Of a DNA stretch of 8,110 nucleotides, positions 1 to 7,749 are shown piece by piece. The stretch lies in the NCBI GenBank assembly GCA_030536165.1, contig JAUNQM010000021.1, forward strand, positions 1 through 8,110, given 5' to 3'. Position 1 is the first letter of the stretch. Each line of letters opens with the position of its first letter. The notes beneath the pieces are model-generated. The model worked only from the letters and a program-made list of their open reading frames with translations, searched no databases and was not told the DNA's origin. Source of the stretch: Prevotellaceae bacterium. GTDB lineage: Bacteria > Bacteroidota > Bacteroidia > Bacteroidales > Bacteroidaceae. A program made the translations under genes and the position numbers.

Positions 1-54
1 CGCCGACCCTCTGCTTGTAAGGCAGATGCTCTAAACCAGCTGAGCTAAACGCCC
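1..54 (-). tRNA. tRNA-Val (anticodon TAC), 3' part cut off by the window start
   Basis: Read on the minus strand, the gene starts GGGCGTT at 54, followed by TA, a D arm (GCTC...GAGC) and an anticodon arm TCTGC-CTTACAA-GCAGA. The seven-base loop puts TAC at positions 34-36, which reads GUA and other valine codons. The variable loop GGGTC and the first T-stem bases follow, and then the window ends, so the T loop, the 3' acceptor strand and the tail are not visible. About 54 of roughly 75 nt are present. A phylum-type promoter lies just upstream (72-101). More tRNA genes could follow beyond the edge, but that cannot be seen here. Confidence 0.95.
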
Positions 55-71
55 TTTTTCTTTTGCGGATG

Positions 72-101
72 CAAAGGTAATAATATTTTTATTCTAAGCA
101 A
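72..101 (-). promoter_or_regulatory. Bacteroidota-type promoter for tRNA-Val
   Basis: On the minus strand the -7 element is TACCTTTG (79 down to 72), an exact match to the Bacteroidota consensus TANNTTTG. A TTG at 101-99 lies 19 bp upstream and fits the -33 element. Transcription would start near position 65, giving a leader of only about 10 nt before the tRNA 5' end at 54, as expected for a tRNA gene. The -33 element overlaps the right-hand end of the inverted repeat at 100-128. Confidence 0.75.
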
Positions 102-128
102 TAATGTTACGCTGTTTTTAACATTATT
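100..128 (-). repeat. Perfect 10-bp inverted repeat overlapping the mutL stop codon; possible terminator
   Basis: AATAATGTTA (100-109) and TAACATTATT (119-128) are perfect reverse complements around a 9-nt loop. The structure covers the mutL stop codon (124-126) and touches the -33 element of the tRNA-Val promoter. In mutL mRNA it would form a 10-bp AU-rich hairpin at the end of the message. No U-run follows, so it is not a classic intrinsic terminator; it could act as a 3' stabiliser, a weak terminator or a protein site. The arms nearly match those of the inverted repeat at 2057-2084. Confidence 0.6.
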
Positions 129-1932
129 TTAACATTTTTTCTATGTCTGTCTGTGGTAATATGTAGAAAATGCACTTTCCATCGGGTGTATAGTTGGTGT
201 TTTCGCAAGCAAATAATCTATTCACTATCATGTCCATTTCCTCGTTTGAAAGCACTTGACCTATGCTTACACTCGCACTTCGTGCTATCGTCAGGCAAAG
301 ACTGCTGTTCAGTTCTTCCTTTATGTCGGTGTGTCCCTCCTTTGCTGCGCTAACTATGTCGTGCAAGAGTGTCGTCGGGTTCACGTCTTTCAGTCCCGAA
401 GGTATGCCGTTGACCGAGAAACTTCCATTGCCAAGGTTTATAATGTCGAAGCCAAGTGCAGACACTTCGTCCTCTATCTTTTCAAAGAGCAGAGTCTCTG
501 ACGGGCTGAACTCGATGATTTCTGGGAAGAGGACTTTCTGAATGCTCGTCTCTTGACGTCTCTTTTGTTTCATGAAGTCCTCGTAGAGTATTCTCACATG
601 CGCACGGTGCTGGTCGATAATCATAAGGCCAGACTTCACTGCAGTCATGATATACTGCCCCTTGTATTGATAGTGAACTGGCGATGCGTCAGCGTTGATA
701 GCTATGTCGGCACTAAACGCATCTGGCGTCTCGAAAAGACTTGCCTCTGGAGTTTCATTGCTTTGCATAGCTGGGGCATACATCTGTTCCCAGTCTTGAT
801 ACACCTGCTGATGATGTGTCTCTACACTAAACGGATTGAAACTCGACTTCATCTGTTGCCTGCCCGATGGCATTGGCTTTGCTGGGTTATACACCGGAAT
901 CTCTATCTGCCTCTCTTGTGTAAACTCAAGTTCTGGCATTTCGCAGAACGTGCCGAGCGCTTCCTTCACTCCGGCAAGAAGAATCTGCCAGACAGATTGT
1001 TCGTTGTCGAACTTTATTTCTGTCTTTGTAGGGTGAATGTTGACGTCGATATCATTCGGATCGACCTCCATATATATATAATAAGGTATCTGGTCGCCTG
1101 CCGGTATGAGTCTTTCGTAGGCAGTAGTCACAGCTTTGTGGAAATACGGATGGCGCATATACCTGTCGTTTACGAAGAAATATTGGCTCGCACCTTTCTT
1201 CTTTGCCGACTCAGGTTTCCCGATGAAACCGCGGATTTTCACCAATGTGGTGTCAACGTTGATAGGCAGCAAGGTCTGCTCCACACGCTTACCCATCACG
1301 TTGACAATCCTCTGTTTCAATCCCGAAATAGGTAGGTTATACACCTCGTTGCAGTTGCTATGCAGTGTAAATGCTATCTGCGGATTGACGAGCACAATCT
1401 TCTCGAAAGCTGAGATTATGTTGTTGAGTTCAGTATTGTTCTGCTTGAGGAAGCGTCTGCGTGCAGGCACGTTGAAGAAGATGTTCTTCACCAGAATATT
1501 ACATCCCACAGGGCACGACACCGCTTCTTGCCGTTCCACCTTCGAACCGGAGATAATCAGGTGGGTACCAAGCTGGTCATCCTGCGTGCGAGTCTTCAGT
1601 TCCACCTGTGCCACGGCAGCAATCGAAGGTAAAGCCTCTCCGCGGAAGCCCATAGTGTGAAGCGCAAAAAGGTCGGATGCCTGACGAATCTTCGACGTGG
1701 CATGACGCTCAAAAGCCATACGCGCATCGGTCTCGGTCATGCCTTTCCCGTTGTCAATCACTTGGATTGAAGTCTTTCCGGCATCCACAACGAGCACGTC
1801 AATGCGTGTAGCCCCCGCATCGACCGAGTTCTCCACGAGCTCCTTGATGACCGATGCCGGACGCTGCACAACCTCACCAGCAGCAATCTGATTTGCCACC
1901 GAATCTGGTAAAAGTTGAATGACGTCGTTCAT
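124..1932 (-). CDS. mutL: DNA mismatch repair protein MutL
   Basis: MutL couples mismatch recognition by MutS to strand removal. At 602 aa it is near normal family length. The N-terminal GHKL ATPase is intact: the conserved start ending in ANQIAAGEVVQRP (13-25), KELVENSVDAG with catalytic Glu31 and Asn35, DNGKGM (60-65), GFRGEAL (95-101) and HPTK (300-303). A low-complexity linker of about 340-415 leads to the C-terminal dimerisation domain (about 420-602). There the endonuclease signature is altered: DQHRAHVRILYE (440-451) has Arg and Val where the family motif DQHA(X)2E(X)4E has Ala and the first Glu. The zinc-site motifs are also altered (ARSAS at 550-554; TPDGKC at 582-587 in place of CPHGRP). 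The start at 1932 fits the family N-terminus and has AGGA about 10 nt upstream. tRNA-Pro ends 22 bp upstream with no terminator between, so co-transcription is likely. The call is firm; loss of nuclease activity is inference. Confidence 0.97.
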   Translation of the reverse strand: MNDVIQLLPDSVANQIAAGEVVQRPASVIKELVENSVDAGATRIDVLVVDAGKTSIQVIDNGKGMTETDARMAFERHATSKIRQASDLFALHTMGFRGEALPSIAAVAQVELKTRTQDDQLGTHLIISGSKVERQEAVSCPVGCNILVKNIFFNVPARRRFLKQNNTELNNIISAFEKIVLVNPQIAFTLHSNCNEVYNLPISGLKQRIVNVMGKRVEQTLLPINVDTTLVKIRGFIGKPESAKKKGASQYFFVNDRYMRHPYFHKAVTTAYERLIPAGDQIPYYIYMEVDPNDIDVNIHPTKTEIKFDNEQSVWQILLAGVKEALGTFCEMPELEFTQERQIEIPVYNPAKPMPSGRQQMKSSFNPFSVETHHQQVYQDWEQMYAPAMQSNETPEASLFETPDAFSADIAINADASPVHYQYKGQYIMTAVKSGLMIIDQHRAHVRILYEDFMKQKRRQETSIQKVLFPEIIEFSPSETLLFEKIEDEVSALGFDIINLGNGSFSVNGIPSGLKDVNPTTLLHDIVSAAKEGHTDIKEELNSSLCLTIARSASVSIGQVLSNEEMDMIVNRLFACENTNYTPDGKCIFYILPQTDIEKMLK

Positions 1933-1954
1933 TGTTCTGCTTTCCTCTCTTTAG

Positions 1955-2027
<73 letters not shown>

Positions 2028-2056
2028 TTGATTAATATTTGTTTGCAGTTAAGAAT

Positions 2057-2084
2057 AATAATGTCATAGCTACTGGACATTATT
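2057..2084 (-). repeat. Perfect 9-bp inverted repeat in the tRNA-Pro leader
   Basis: AATAATGTC (2057-2065) and GACATTATT (2076-2084) are perfect reverse complements around a 10-nt spacer that contains the palindrome TAGCTA. It lies 29 bp upstream of the tRNA-Pro 5' end and downstream of the candidate promoter at 2119-2149, so it would form a hairpin in the 5' leader of the precursor tRNA. The eight outer bases of each arm match the inverted repeat at 100-128. A role in processing, attenuation or protein binding is possible but not shown. Confidence 0.6.
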
Positions 2085-2118
2085 CATCCTACTTCAAATT
2101 TTCAATCAAAATCGTGTG

Positions 2119-2149
2119 CAAAGGTATCTATTTTATTTGATAAAAACAA
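2119..2149 (-). promoter_or_regulatory. Bacteroidota-type promoter for tRNA-Pro and mutL
   Basis: The minus strand has TACCTTTG (2126 down to 2119), an exact TANNTTTG -7 element and the same octamer used before tRNA-Val. A TTG at 2149-2147, within TGTTG, sits 20 bp upstream as a -33 element. Transcription would begin near 2112, leaving an unusually long leader of about 85 nt before the mature tRNA-Pro. No other promoter-like match lies closer to the tRNA, so the same transcript probably supplies mutL. Confidence 0.65.
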
Positions 2150-2184
2150 CAAAAATGTCAAGTATTTTCGGGATGACAATTACT

Positions 2185-2214
2185 TTTAGTGCGTCTCGTA
2201 TTCGAGACCCTAAA
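2185..2214 (-). terminator. Hairpin after the efflux operon, probable terminator
   Basis: GTCTCG (2193-2198) and CGAGAC (2203-2208) form a perfect 6-bp stem with a 4-nt loop. TTTAG (2185-2189) and CTAAA (2210-2214) extend it as a second stem across a small asymmetric internal loop. It begins 12 bp after the stop codon of the RND-channel gene (2226) and precedes the tRNA-Pro promoter, where a terminator is expected. There is no U-run directly after it, so termination strength is uncertain. Confidence 0.55.
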
Positions 2215-2225
2215 GTCCAAAGATG

Positions 2226-5200
2226 TTATCTTCCTGTAGCAAGGAGATATTCGGTTACTGCCATGCGATAGTTGATACATGACTCGATATACTTATTGCG
2301 AGTTTTCTCATACTGTGCATCCGCCAGCAAGCGGTCGGTCATGGTGATGGCACCGCTTCGATATGCTACGGCTTGCTGATGTTGCAGCGCCTTAGCTTGT
2401 TCGTGTGTTTGGCGAGCTATTTCTATTTGTTTGTACCTCTCGTTTAACGTGCTCCATTTCTGCTTGACCTGTACACTCATAAGCCTCTGCTTGTCTTCGA
2501 GTTCCATACGAGCCTTGTTGATGTTGAGATTAGCCCTACGAAGAGAATGTTTGCCAGCCCACCATTCTGTCAGAGGCACGCTGACGTTGATGATACTGGT
2601 GAGACCGAAAGGATGTTTGTCAAAATAATTATGAAAGATACCATTTTCGTTAGATGCAGACCAATAGTGGTAGCCAGCATGCAATGCAAGGGAAACGGTT
2701 GGGAGACTCTTGCTTAGCGTGAGCCTTTTTTTGAGTTCTGCTGCCTTGAGATTCATGTGGAGCAGTTGTGTTTCGTGGCGCGACTCTACAGATGTATGTG
2801 TATCTACAAGATATGAAAGAGGATCTTCGATAGCGTAAATATCGTCCCATACGATACTGTCAACGCTCTCTACGCCCATCAGATAAGCCAGATACTCAAG
2901 ACACAGTTCCTTGCCATTCTGAATCTGCAGACGAGTACTTTTAAGTTCAGAGGCATACAGATCAACTTGCATCTTATCTGCCGACGTTACAAGTCCTGCC
3001 TTGAAAGCCAAAGCCGCATCATGCGTAGCATTGGCAACCAAAGTATCCATAGTGAGCATTGAGCGCTCTGCCTCGTATAGCTGTACCAGTTGCCAGAAGT
3101 ATTTCTCAACCTCCGCCTCTAACTGCTCCCCTTTCAGTATCGTTATCTCTTCCTGTGCCTTGACACCGAGCTCTGCCAGTCGGTTGGCTGTTGTTATCTT
3201 TCCGCCAGCATAAATCGGTTGCACAAGTGTGATACCAGCATTAACGCCCCAGTTGAGAATGTTCACGTCATGGAGTTCTTGTATTTCTGCATTCTCTTCG
3301 TCATATACCTCGAACGTTATCAGCGAGAAGAGGAGGTCAAGCAAATCCGACTTGAACAAGCCACGGTCACGTGCCCACATAGCAGCGGAACCTGTGACAT
3401 TGGGGAAATAGCGCGTATAGAGTTCCTTCTTCAGTGCATTCATCTTCCTGACCTCTATCTGCTGCTTCTTCAGTTCTATGTTGTTAGCATAGGCAGTGGT
3501 CTTAGCCTCCTGCAATGTGTAGATGTTCTGTGCCTGTAAACTGGCAGGGGACATAAGGCACAAGGCGAGCATAACGATTGCCGATACCTTGCGTGGCTTG
3601 AGTTTCTTGTATTCTTTTTCCATAACTTTCCAATATGCTACCGGCATGACCGTAACAACGAGTAATGTAGCGCTCAGTGTGCCGATACAGATAATCCATC
3701 CCATAGGAGGCCATAGTGTACTCTTAGAGAATATGAGCGGGAGTACGCCAACTGCTGTTGTGGCAGATGTGAGGAAAATAGGGGTCATGCGTCGCTTGCC
3801 CGCCTCCATGGCAGCCTCGCAGGCTGTATATCCCTTACGACATAGTTCCTCGGCATGGTCGAACATAATGATGGAATTGCGCATCACGATACCCAACAGT
3901 GAGAAGACACCAAGCATACCGATGACACCGAACTCCAATCCTGAGAGCCACATACCCAAGGCAGCACCTGGCAGTGCAAGCATCGTGCCGAACATCGCCA
4001 GAAGCGAAAGGCGGAAACGCTTGAAGTTGATGACCATGATAAGCAGGATGATGAAGAGGCTCATAGCGAAACTCTTCATCAACGGTTCACCCAACAACTT
4101 GTTTACCTGCTGGTCGCCCGCTTCTCGCAGGGTTACACTCTCAGGCTTAACCTTCTGGAACTCACCTTCGAGGTAGTCCTTTAACTTACGCTGCACCGCT
4201 GCGCTATTGTATTTTGGGTGAATATCTCCCATGATACATACTCCCTTACGTCCACCAAAATGTGGTATTTCGGCAATCTTCCATTCCGGAGATATCGTAG
4301 CCACCTGGCGAAGCGGCACACTCTTGCTAAGCATACCACCGACATACTCGTCTCCGATAGCGCCAACGTTTCGACGTTCATCACGGTCGGCGGTATATAT
4401 CATGACAGGAAGCTCACGGTCGTCATCCCATATACTGCCAGTCTTTAGTCCACCATACTTCATTGCCATGCTTGTCTGTACCGCCAAACGCGTTATACCC
4501 ATCTGTGAAGCACTGATAGGATTAAGGTCTATTTCTACAGCAGGTATGCGCAGAGCGAGCGGATTGTGTACCCACGATACCTCCTCAAGCGATTCGAGAT
4601 AACTCTGTATCGTGTCAGCCGCTGTGCACAAATCTTCCGTGTTGTCACTGACCAGCGTGACCCCCATACCACTGGCAAGCGAGTAGGTGAGCTGTTTCAT
4701 ACTGACGTATGTGCCAGGCCAGCGTTTGTTGAAATAACCTGTATAATCTTTTACCACATCAAGGGTGGTCTTGCTGCTGGTGGTACGCACTATAATCTGT
4801 GAAAAATGCTTGTTACCCATCTTTACCGGTGAGGTTGCCATGAAGCGTGGCATTACCAACCCCACGAACTCCGTGGCATCGACGATGCGCTCATCCTGTT
4901 TCATCACAGTGCACACCGTATCGGTTATTGCTGCCGTGTAGTCGATGCTGGCGCTGTTAGGGGTATGCACCTCGATGATAAACTGGTCGCGATCGGCAGT
5001 AGGCATCATCCTGATAGGTGTCTTGGAGAAAAGCCAGCCGCCCGCCACTACCAGCAGCACACAAGAGATAAGCGTGATATTCGCATGGCGGAATGCCAGA
5101 CGTAATAACCAGTCATATCCTCGCTGCACAGGAACGAGCAGTTTTGATTCATTCTGCCCACGGCTTCCATCGGAGTAAGAACGGCCCAGCATCCTGTGGT

Positions 5201-6671
5201 TGAGCAGTGGCACCAGTATCATGGCAATAAACAACGACGCCATCAATGAACAGATAAGGGTCATGGTGAAGCCATTGAAGATGTCCAGAAGCATCTTAGG
5301 CAGGTAGATGAGTGTTGGCACGAAGACCAGACAAATGCTGACCGTAGCGAGAGAAATGGAAGGGAAGAGTTTGTGAGCACTCATAACGGAAGAGTACCAC
5401 CTGGAGTGTCCTGCTTTGAGAAGGTCACGATGAGAATCTATGATGATTATGGAATCATCGACCACCATACCCAGCGCTACGATAAGTGTAGCGAGGGTGA
5501 CGTTGTTGAGCGGAATGCCCAGAAAGCCCATCAGACAGAAAGTGATGATGATAGTGACAGGTATTGACATTCCTGCCACAAGAGCCGAACGTAGCGGGAA
5601 GAGTATCATCATTACCAGCACAACGATAATTATCGCTTCCAGCAGATCCTTGCCAAAGCCGTAAATGGACTCTTTTACAACTTTGGGCTGGTCTGCCACA
5701 CGTGTCAGGCGAACACCCGATGGCAGTTCCTTTTCAAACTCCTCCATGATAGAGTTCACCTCATTGCCAAACGTAATAATATCCCCTCCCTGCTTCATCT
5801 CCCTGCTCAGGATCACAGCAAGTCGGCCATTGTTATTTATGTAGGTTGTGATATCGGGATATTCGCGTACGACTCGTGCAACATCCTTCAGACGTATTAT
5901 CTCACCGCGCGGATCGCTGTAGATAATCTGGTTGCTCAGTTCATTTTCGCTGCTGAAAGTCTTGTTGACATAGATAGGCAGGTTGACGTTGTCGTTCTCG
6001 GCATGGGCGCCACCTGTCGTGTATCCTTGCAGGGTGAGCTGAGTAGTAATCATATTGCGGTTGATGCCGTAGCGCACCATACGTTCCTTGTCGAGGTAGA
6101 TGCTAATCTGCTCATACATGCCACCAATCATGGCAAGGTTACAAATCTTGGGAACATCCTGCAATCGGCTTCTCAAATCGTCGATGTAGCTTATCAGTTC
6201 ACTGTACGTCTTGTCATCGCTGTCGAGCACTATCAGTTCAGCTGCTGCACTGCTTATGATGTCAAGCACTTCAACACCGAGCACACTCGCTGGCAATACT
6301 GTCTTTTGAAGCATTGGCAGACCATCGCGCATACGTCCCCATACAGCCTTGACGTCTGGCGTTTCCTCATCCAGAAAGATATACGATACACAAATGCCAT
6401 CATAGGTCTGTGAGTTAGTGCGTGAGCGATCCACTTCGCTGAAGGTGAAGGCATAGTCTTCCAAGCGGTTGGTAACCGTGCGCTCCATCTCCTCAGCAGA
6501 GGCACCAGGATTGACAGCCACCATAATACCTATGTTGGGCGAGAACTCAGGAAATTCCTGCTTCGGCATCGTCCATAGCGTGAAGATACCCAATAACAGC
6601 AGGATAGAGAGAAAGAAGCCTACCAGACGGTAGTTGTGCATCGTTCCCTGTGTAAAATTAGGCAGATTCAT
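2226..6671 (-). CDS. RND efflux pump fused to a TolC-family outer-membrane channel
   Basis: The 1481-aa product joins two normally separate pump parts. Residues 1-1016 are a full-length RND permease: TM1 at about 15-33, periplasmic porter domain, TM2-TM6 at about 340-490 with the proton-relay pair Asp405-Asp406 in TM4 (GMVVDDS), TM7 at about 530-549, a second porter domain, and TM8-TM12 at about 865-1013. Arg931 (MRNS) stands where AcrB has Lys940. Residues 1017-1481 are a TolC-like channel with the usual internal duplication: AFKAGLVTSADKM (1222-1234) and its echo AYRSGAITMTDRL (1436-1448). Between them lies MEKEYKKLKPRK plus a hydrophobic stretch ending LQA-Q (1017-1048), which looks like a complete Sec signal peptide. 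The start overlaps the adaptor's stop by 4 bp (ATGA), implying translational coupling. Drug-type export is more likely than metal export because no metal-type signature was recognised; the substrate is unknown. The fusion is seen directly as one unbroken frame; cleavage is inferred. Confidence 0.93.
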   Translation of the reverse strand: MNLPNFTQGTMHNYRLVGFFLSILLLLGIFTLWTMPKQEFPEFSPNIGIMVAVNPGASAEEMERTVTNRLEDYAFTFSEVDRSRTNSQTYDGICVSYIFLDEETPDVKAVWGRMRDGLPMLQKTVLPASVLGVEVLDIISSAAAELIVLDSDDKTYSELISYIDDLRSRLQDVPKICNLAMIGGMYEQISIYLDKERMVRYGINRNMITTQLTLQGYTTGGAHAENDNVNLPIYVNKTFSSENELSNQIIYSDPRGEIIRLKDVARVVREYPDITTYINNNGRLAVILSREMKQGGDIITFGNEVNSIMEEFEKELPSGVRLTRVADQPKVVKESIYGFGKDLLEAIIIVVLVMMILFPLRSALVAGMSIPVTIIITFCLMGFLGIPLNNVTLATLIVALGMVVDDSIIIIDSHRDLLKAGHSRWYSSVMSAHKLFPSISLATVSICLVFVPTLIYLPKMLLDIFNGFTMTLICSLMASLFIAMILVPLLNHRMLGRSYSDGSRGQNESKLLVPVQRGYDWLLRLAFRHANITLISCVLLVVAGGWLFSKTPIRMMPTADRDQFIIEVHTPNSASIDYTAAITDTVCTVMKQDERIVDATEFVGLVMPRFMATSPVKMGNKHFSQIIVRTTSSKTTLDVVKDYTGYFNKRWPGTYVSMKQLTYSLASGMGVTLVSDNTEDLCTAADTIQSYLESLEEVSWVHNPLALRIPAVEIDLNPISASQMGITRLAVQTSMAMKYGGLKTGSIWDDDRELPVMIYTADRDERRNVGAIGDEYVGGMLSKSVPLRQVATISPEWKIAEIPHFGGRKGVCIMGDIHPKYNSAAVQRKLKDYLEGEFQKVKPESVTLREAGDQQVNKLLGEPLMKSFAMSLFIILLIMVINFKRFRLSLLAMFGTMLALPGAALGMWLSGLEFGVIGMLGVFSLLGIVMRNSIIMFDHAEELCRKGYTACEAAMEAGKRRMTPIFLTSATTAVGVLPLIFSKSTLWPPMGWIICIGTLSATLLVVTVMPVAYWKVMEKEYKKLKPRKVSAIVMLALCLMSPASLQAQNIYTLQEAKTTAYANNIELKKQQIEVRKMNALKKELYTRYFPNVTGSAAMWARDRGLFKSDLLDLLFSLITFEVYDEENAEIQELHDVNILNWGVNAGITLVQPIYAGGKITTANRLAELGVKAQEEITILKGEQLEAEVEKYFWQLVQLYEAERSMLTMDTLVANATHDAALAFKAGLVTSADKMQVDLYASELKSTRLQIQNGKELCLEYLAYLMGVESVDSIVWDDIYAIEDPLSYLVDTHTSVESRHETQLLHMNLKAAELKKRLTLSKSLPTVSLALHAGYHYWSASNENGIFHNYFDKHPFGLTSIINVSVPLTEWWAGKHSLRRANLNINKARMELEDKQRLMSVQVKQKWSTLNERYKQIEIARQTHEQAKALQHQQAVAYRSGAITMTDRLLADAQYEKTRNKYIESCINYRMAVTEYLLATGR
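3531..3623 (-). other. Internal Sec signal peptide at the pump-channel junction
   Basis: Residues 1017-1047 of the fusion have signal-peptide layout: a lysine-rich n-region (MEKEYKKLKPRK), a hydrophobic core (VSAIVMLALCLM), and a c-region SPASLQA before Gln1048. RND pumps end in the cytoplasm after TM12, so this segment would insert in the normal signal-peptide direction and place the channel half in the periplasm. Cleavage after Ala1047 would release a mature channel of about 434 aa. If uncut, it would be a thirteenth membrane segment. Position -3 is Leu, which is acceptable but not ideal for signal peptidase I. Confidence 0.7.
3621..3631 (-). promoter_or_regulatory. Possible internal ribosome-binding site and start codon for a stand-alone channel
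   Basis: In the coding direction GGAAAG (3631-3626) lies 2 nt before an in-frame ATG (3623-3621, Met1017), exactly where a free outer-membrane channel with its signal peptide would begin. Translation from here would give a 465-aa protein of normal family length. The GGAAAG also encodes part of Trp-Lys of the pump tail, and Shine-Dalgarno pairing is generally weak in Bacteroidota, so use of this start is uncertain. Confidence 0.3.
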
Positions 6672-7717
6672 TTTTGTCCTTTCACAGTTTCACCTTCAGT
6701 AACCTTGTTGTTTCCTCTCGTGATGACGTGGTCGCCTTCGTTAAGTCCGCCTGTCACCACCACACCGTTCTCAATGAACGAACCGACAGTCACCTTGCGA
6801 CGCTTTGCCTTACCACCTTCTACCACCCATACGTAATGCACATTGTCCATGTTCGACAATACAGCATGTACGGGTAGCACTATGCCCGTCTGTTGTTGAT
6901 TAGAGTCGGGCCATAACTGCACGTTACACACCATACCGTCCATCAGCTTCTGCTGTGGGTTGGGCAGCTTGAAACGCACGTTATAACTATGGGTAATGGG
7001 ATTGCTGGCAACGCCTATCTCATCAACCTTTGCTGTAAATGGTCCCTCGTCGCCCAATGCCAGCACCTTGATGATAGCCCTGTCGCCACGCTTGATATTT
7101 GGAATCTCACGTTCCGGCACAGGAATGTTCACTATCATCTCATGAAGGTCAAAGATGCTAAAGGCCGAAGAGACAGGAGCGTAGTTCTCCCCAGGTTCGA
7201 TAGAACGGCGACCGATAGCACCCGCCACAGGAGCATAGAGCTTTGTGTCCTCCATACGCTGCTTTGCCGAGATATACATCTCGCGTGCCTGATCCAACTT
7301 AGTCAGTACATCAACGTATTTCAGGTCGCTGATACTTTGTTCGTCGTGCATCATCTGCACACGCTTCATTGCATCCTCTGCCTGTGCCAGTGTTGCCTTT
7401 GACATATTGTAGGAATGAACGACATCCTTGTCGTCAATCTCTGCTAACAACTGACCCTTTGACACACGGTCGCCTTCGCGGACATACACAGTCTTGATAG
7501 TACCAGGGATGCGAAAGCCAGCACTGGTAACAGATGTCGCCTCTATCTCTCCAACGTAATACCACTTTGAATCAAGCGTCGTCTGTTTAGCAACAATGAT
7601 TTGGCATGGAGTACCCTCTTTCGATACTTTCTGCTTTTCCTTCTCAACACATGAGACCAATAGCATCGCCTGCATAGCAGCAAGAACGAAGAGAGTTAAA
7701 AGTCTTGTAGTTTTCAT
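6668..7717 (-). CDS. Periplasmic membrane-fusion adaptor lipoprotein of an RND efflux pump
   Basis: This 349-aa HlyD/AcrA-type adaptor links the RND pump to the outer-membrane channel. A lipoprotein signal peptide ends in LVSC, with Cys23 as the lipidation site, so the protein is membrane-anchored and periplasmic. The first lipoyl half is at about 66-95 (IPGTIKTVYVREGDRVSKGQLLAEID), a coiled alpha-hairpin at about 97-157, and the second lipoyl half at about 158-190 (KLYAPVAGAIGRRSIEPGE). A beta-barrel (about 190-268) and a membrane-proximal domain (about 272-347, ending near GLNEGDHVITRG) complete the usual order. Length is normal for the family. Its stop overlaps the next gene's ATG by 4 bp, and its partner carries both pump and channel, so this pair is the whole tripartite system. 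AGGA lies 12 nt before the start; a candidate promoter is at 7789-7796. The family call is firm; the substrate is unknown. Confidence 0.94.
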   Translation of the reverse strand: MKTTRLLTLFVLAAMQAMLLVSCVEKEKQKVSKEGTPCQIIVAKQTTLDSKWYYVGEIEATSVTSAGFRIPGTIKTVYVREGDRVSKGQLLAEIDDKDVVHSYNMSKATLAQAEDAMKRVQMMHDEQSISDLKYVDVLTKLDQAREMYISAKQRMEDTKLYAPVAGAIGRRSIEPGENYAPVSSAFSIFDLHEMIVNIPVPEREIPNIKRGDRAIIKVLALGDEGPFTAKVDEIGVASNPITHSYNVRFKLPNPQQKLMDGMVCNVQLWPDSNQQQTGIVLPVHAVLSNMDNVHYVWVVEGGKAKRRKVTVGSFIENGVVVTGGLNEGDHVITRGNNKVTEGETVKGQK

Positions 7718-7749
7718 ATTGTTTGTTATTCCTGATATTTAACTTCTAA

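Noticed and set aside
1070..1080. Alternating TA run (11 bp) inside mutL
   Set aside because: It encodes the Tyr-Tyr-Ile-Tyr run in the conserved part of MutL and is too short to be a notable repeat.
553..1335. 260-codon open frame on the + strand, antisense to mutL
   Set aside because: It lies wholly inside mutL, which has clear conserved motifs throughout; the opposite-strand translation is rich in Cys, His, Leu and Arg and shows no recognisable domain. It is a shadow frame.
2156..2161. TTGACA on the minus strand, resembling an E. coli -35 box upstream of tRNA-Pro
   Set aside because: No matching -10 hexamer at about 17 bp, and Bacteroidota vegetative promoters use TTTG/TANNTTTG; the nearby TACCTTTG explains the region better.
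3523..4176. 217-codon open frame on the + strand, antisense to the pump-channel junction
   Set aside because: The minus-strand frame encodes recognisable TM8-TM12 and signal-peptide sequence. The antisense product has no family features or start signals.
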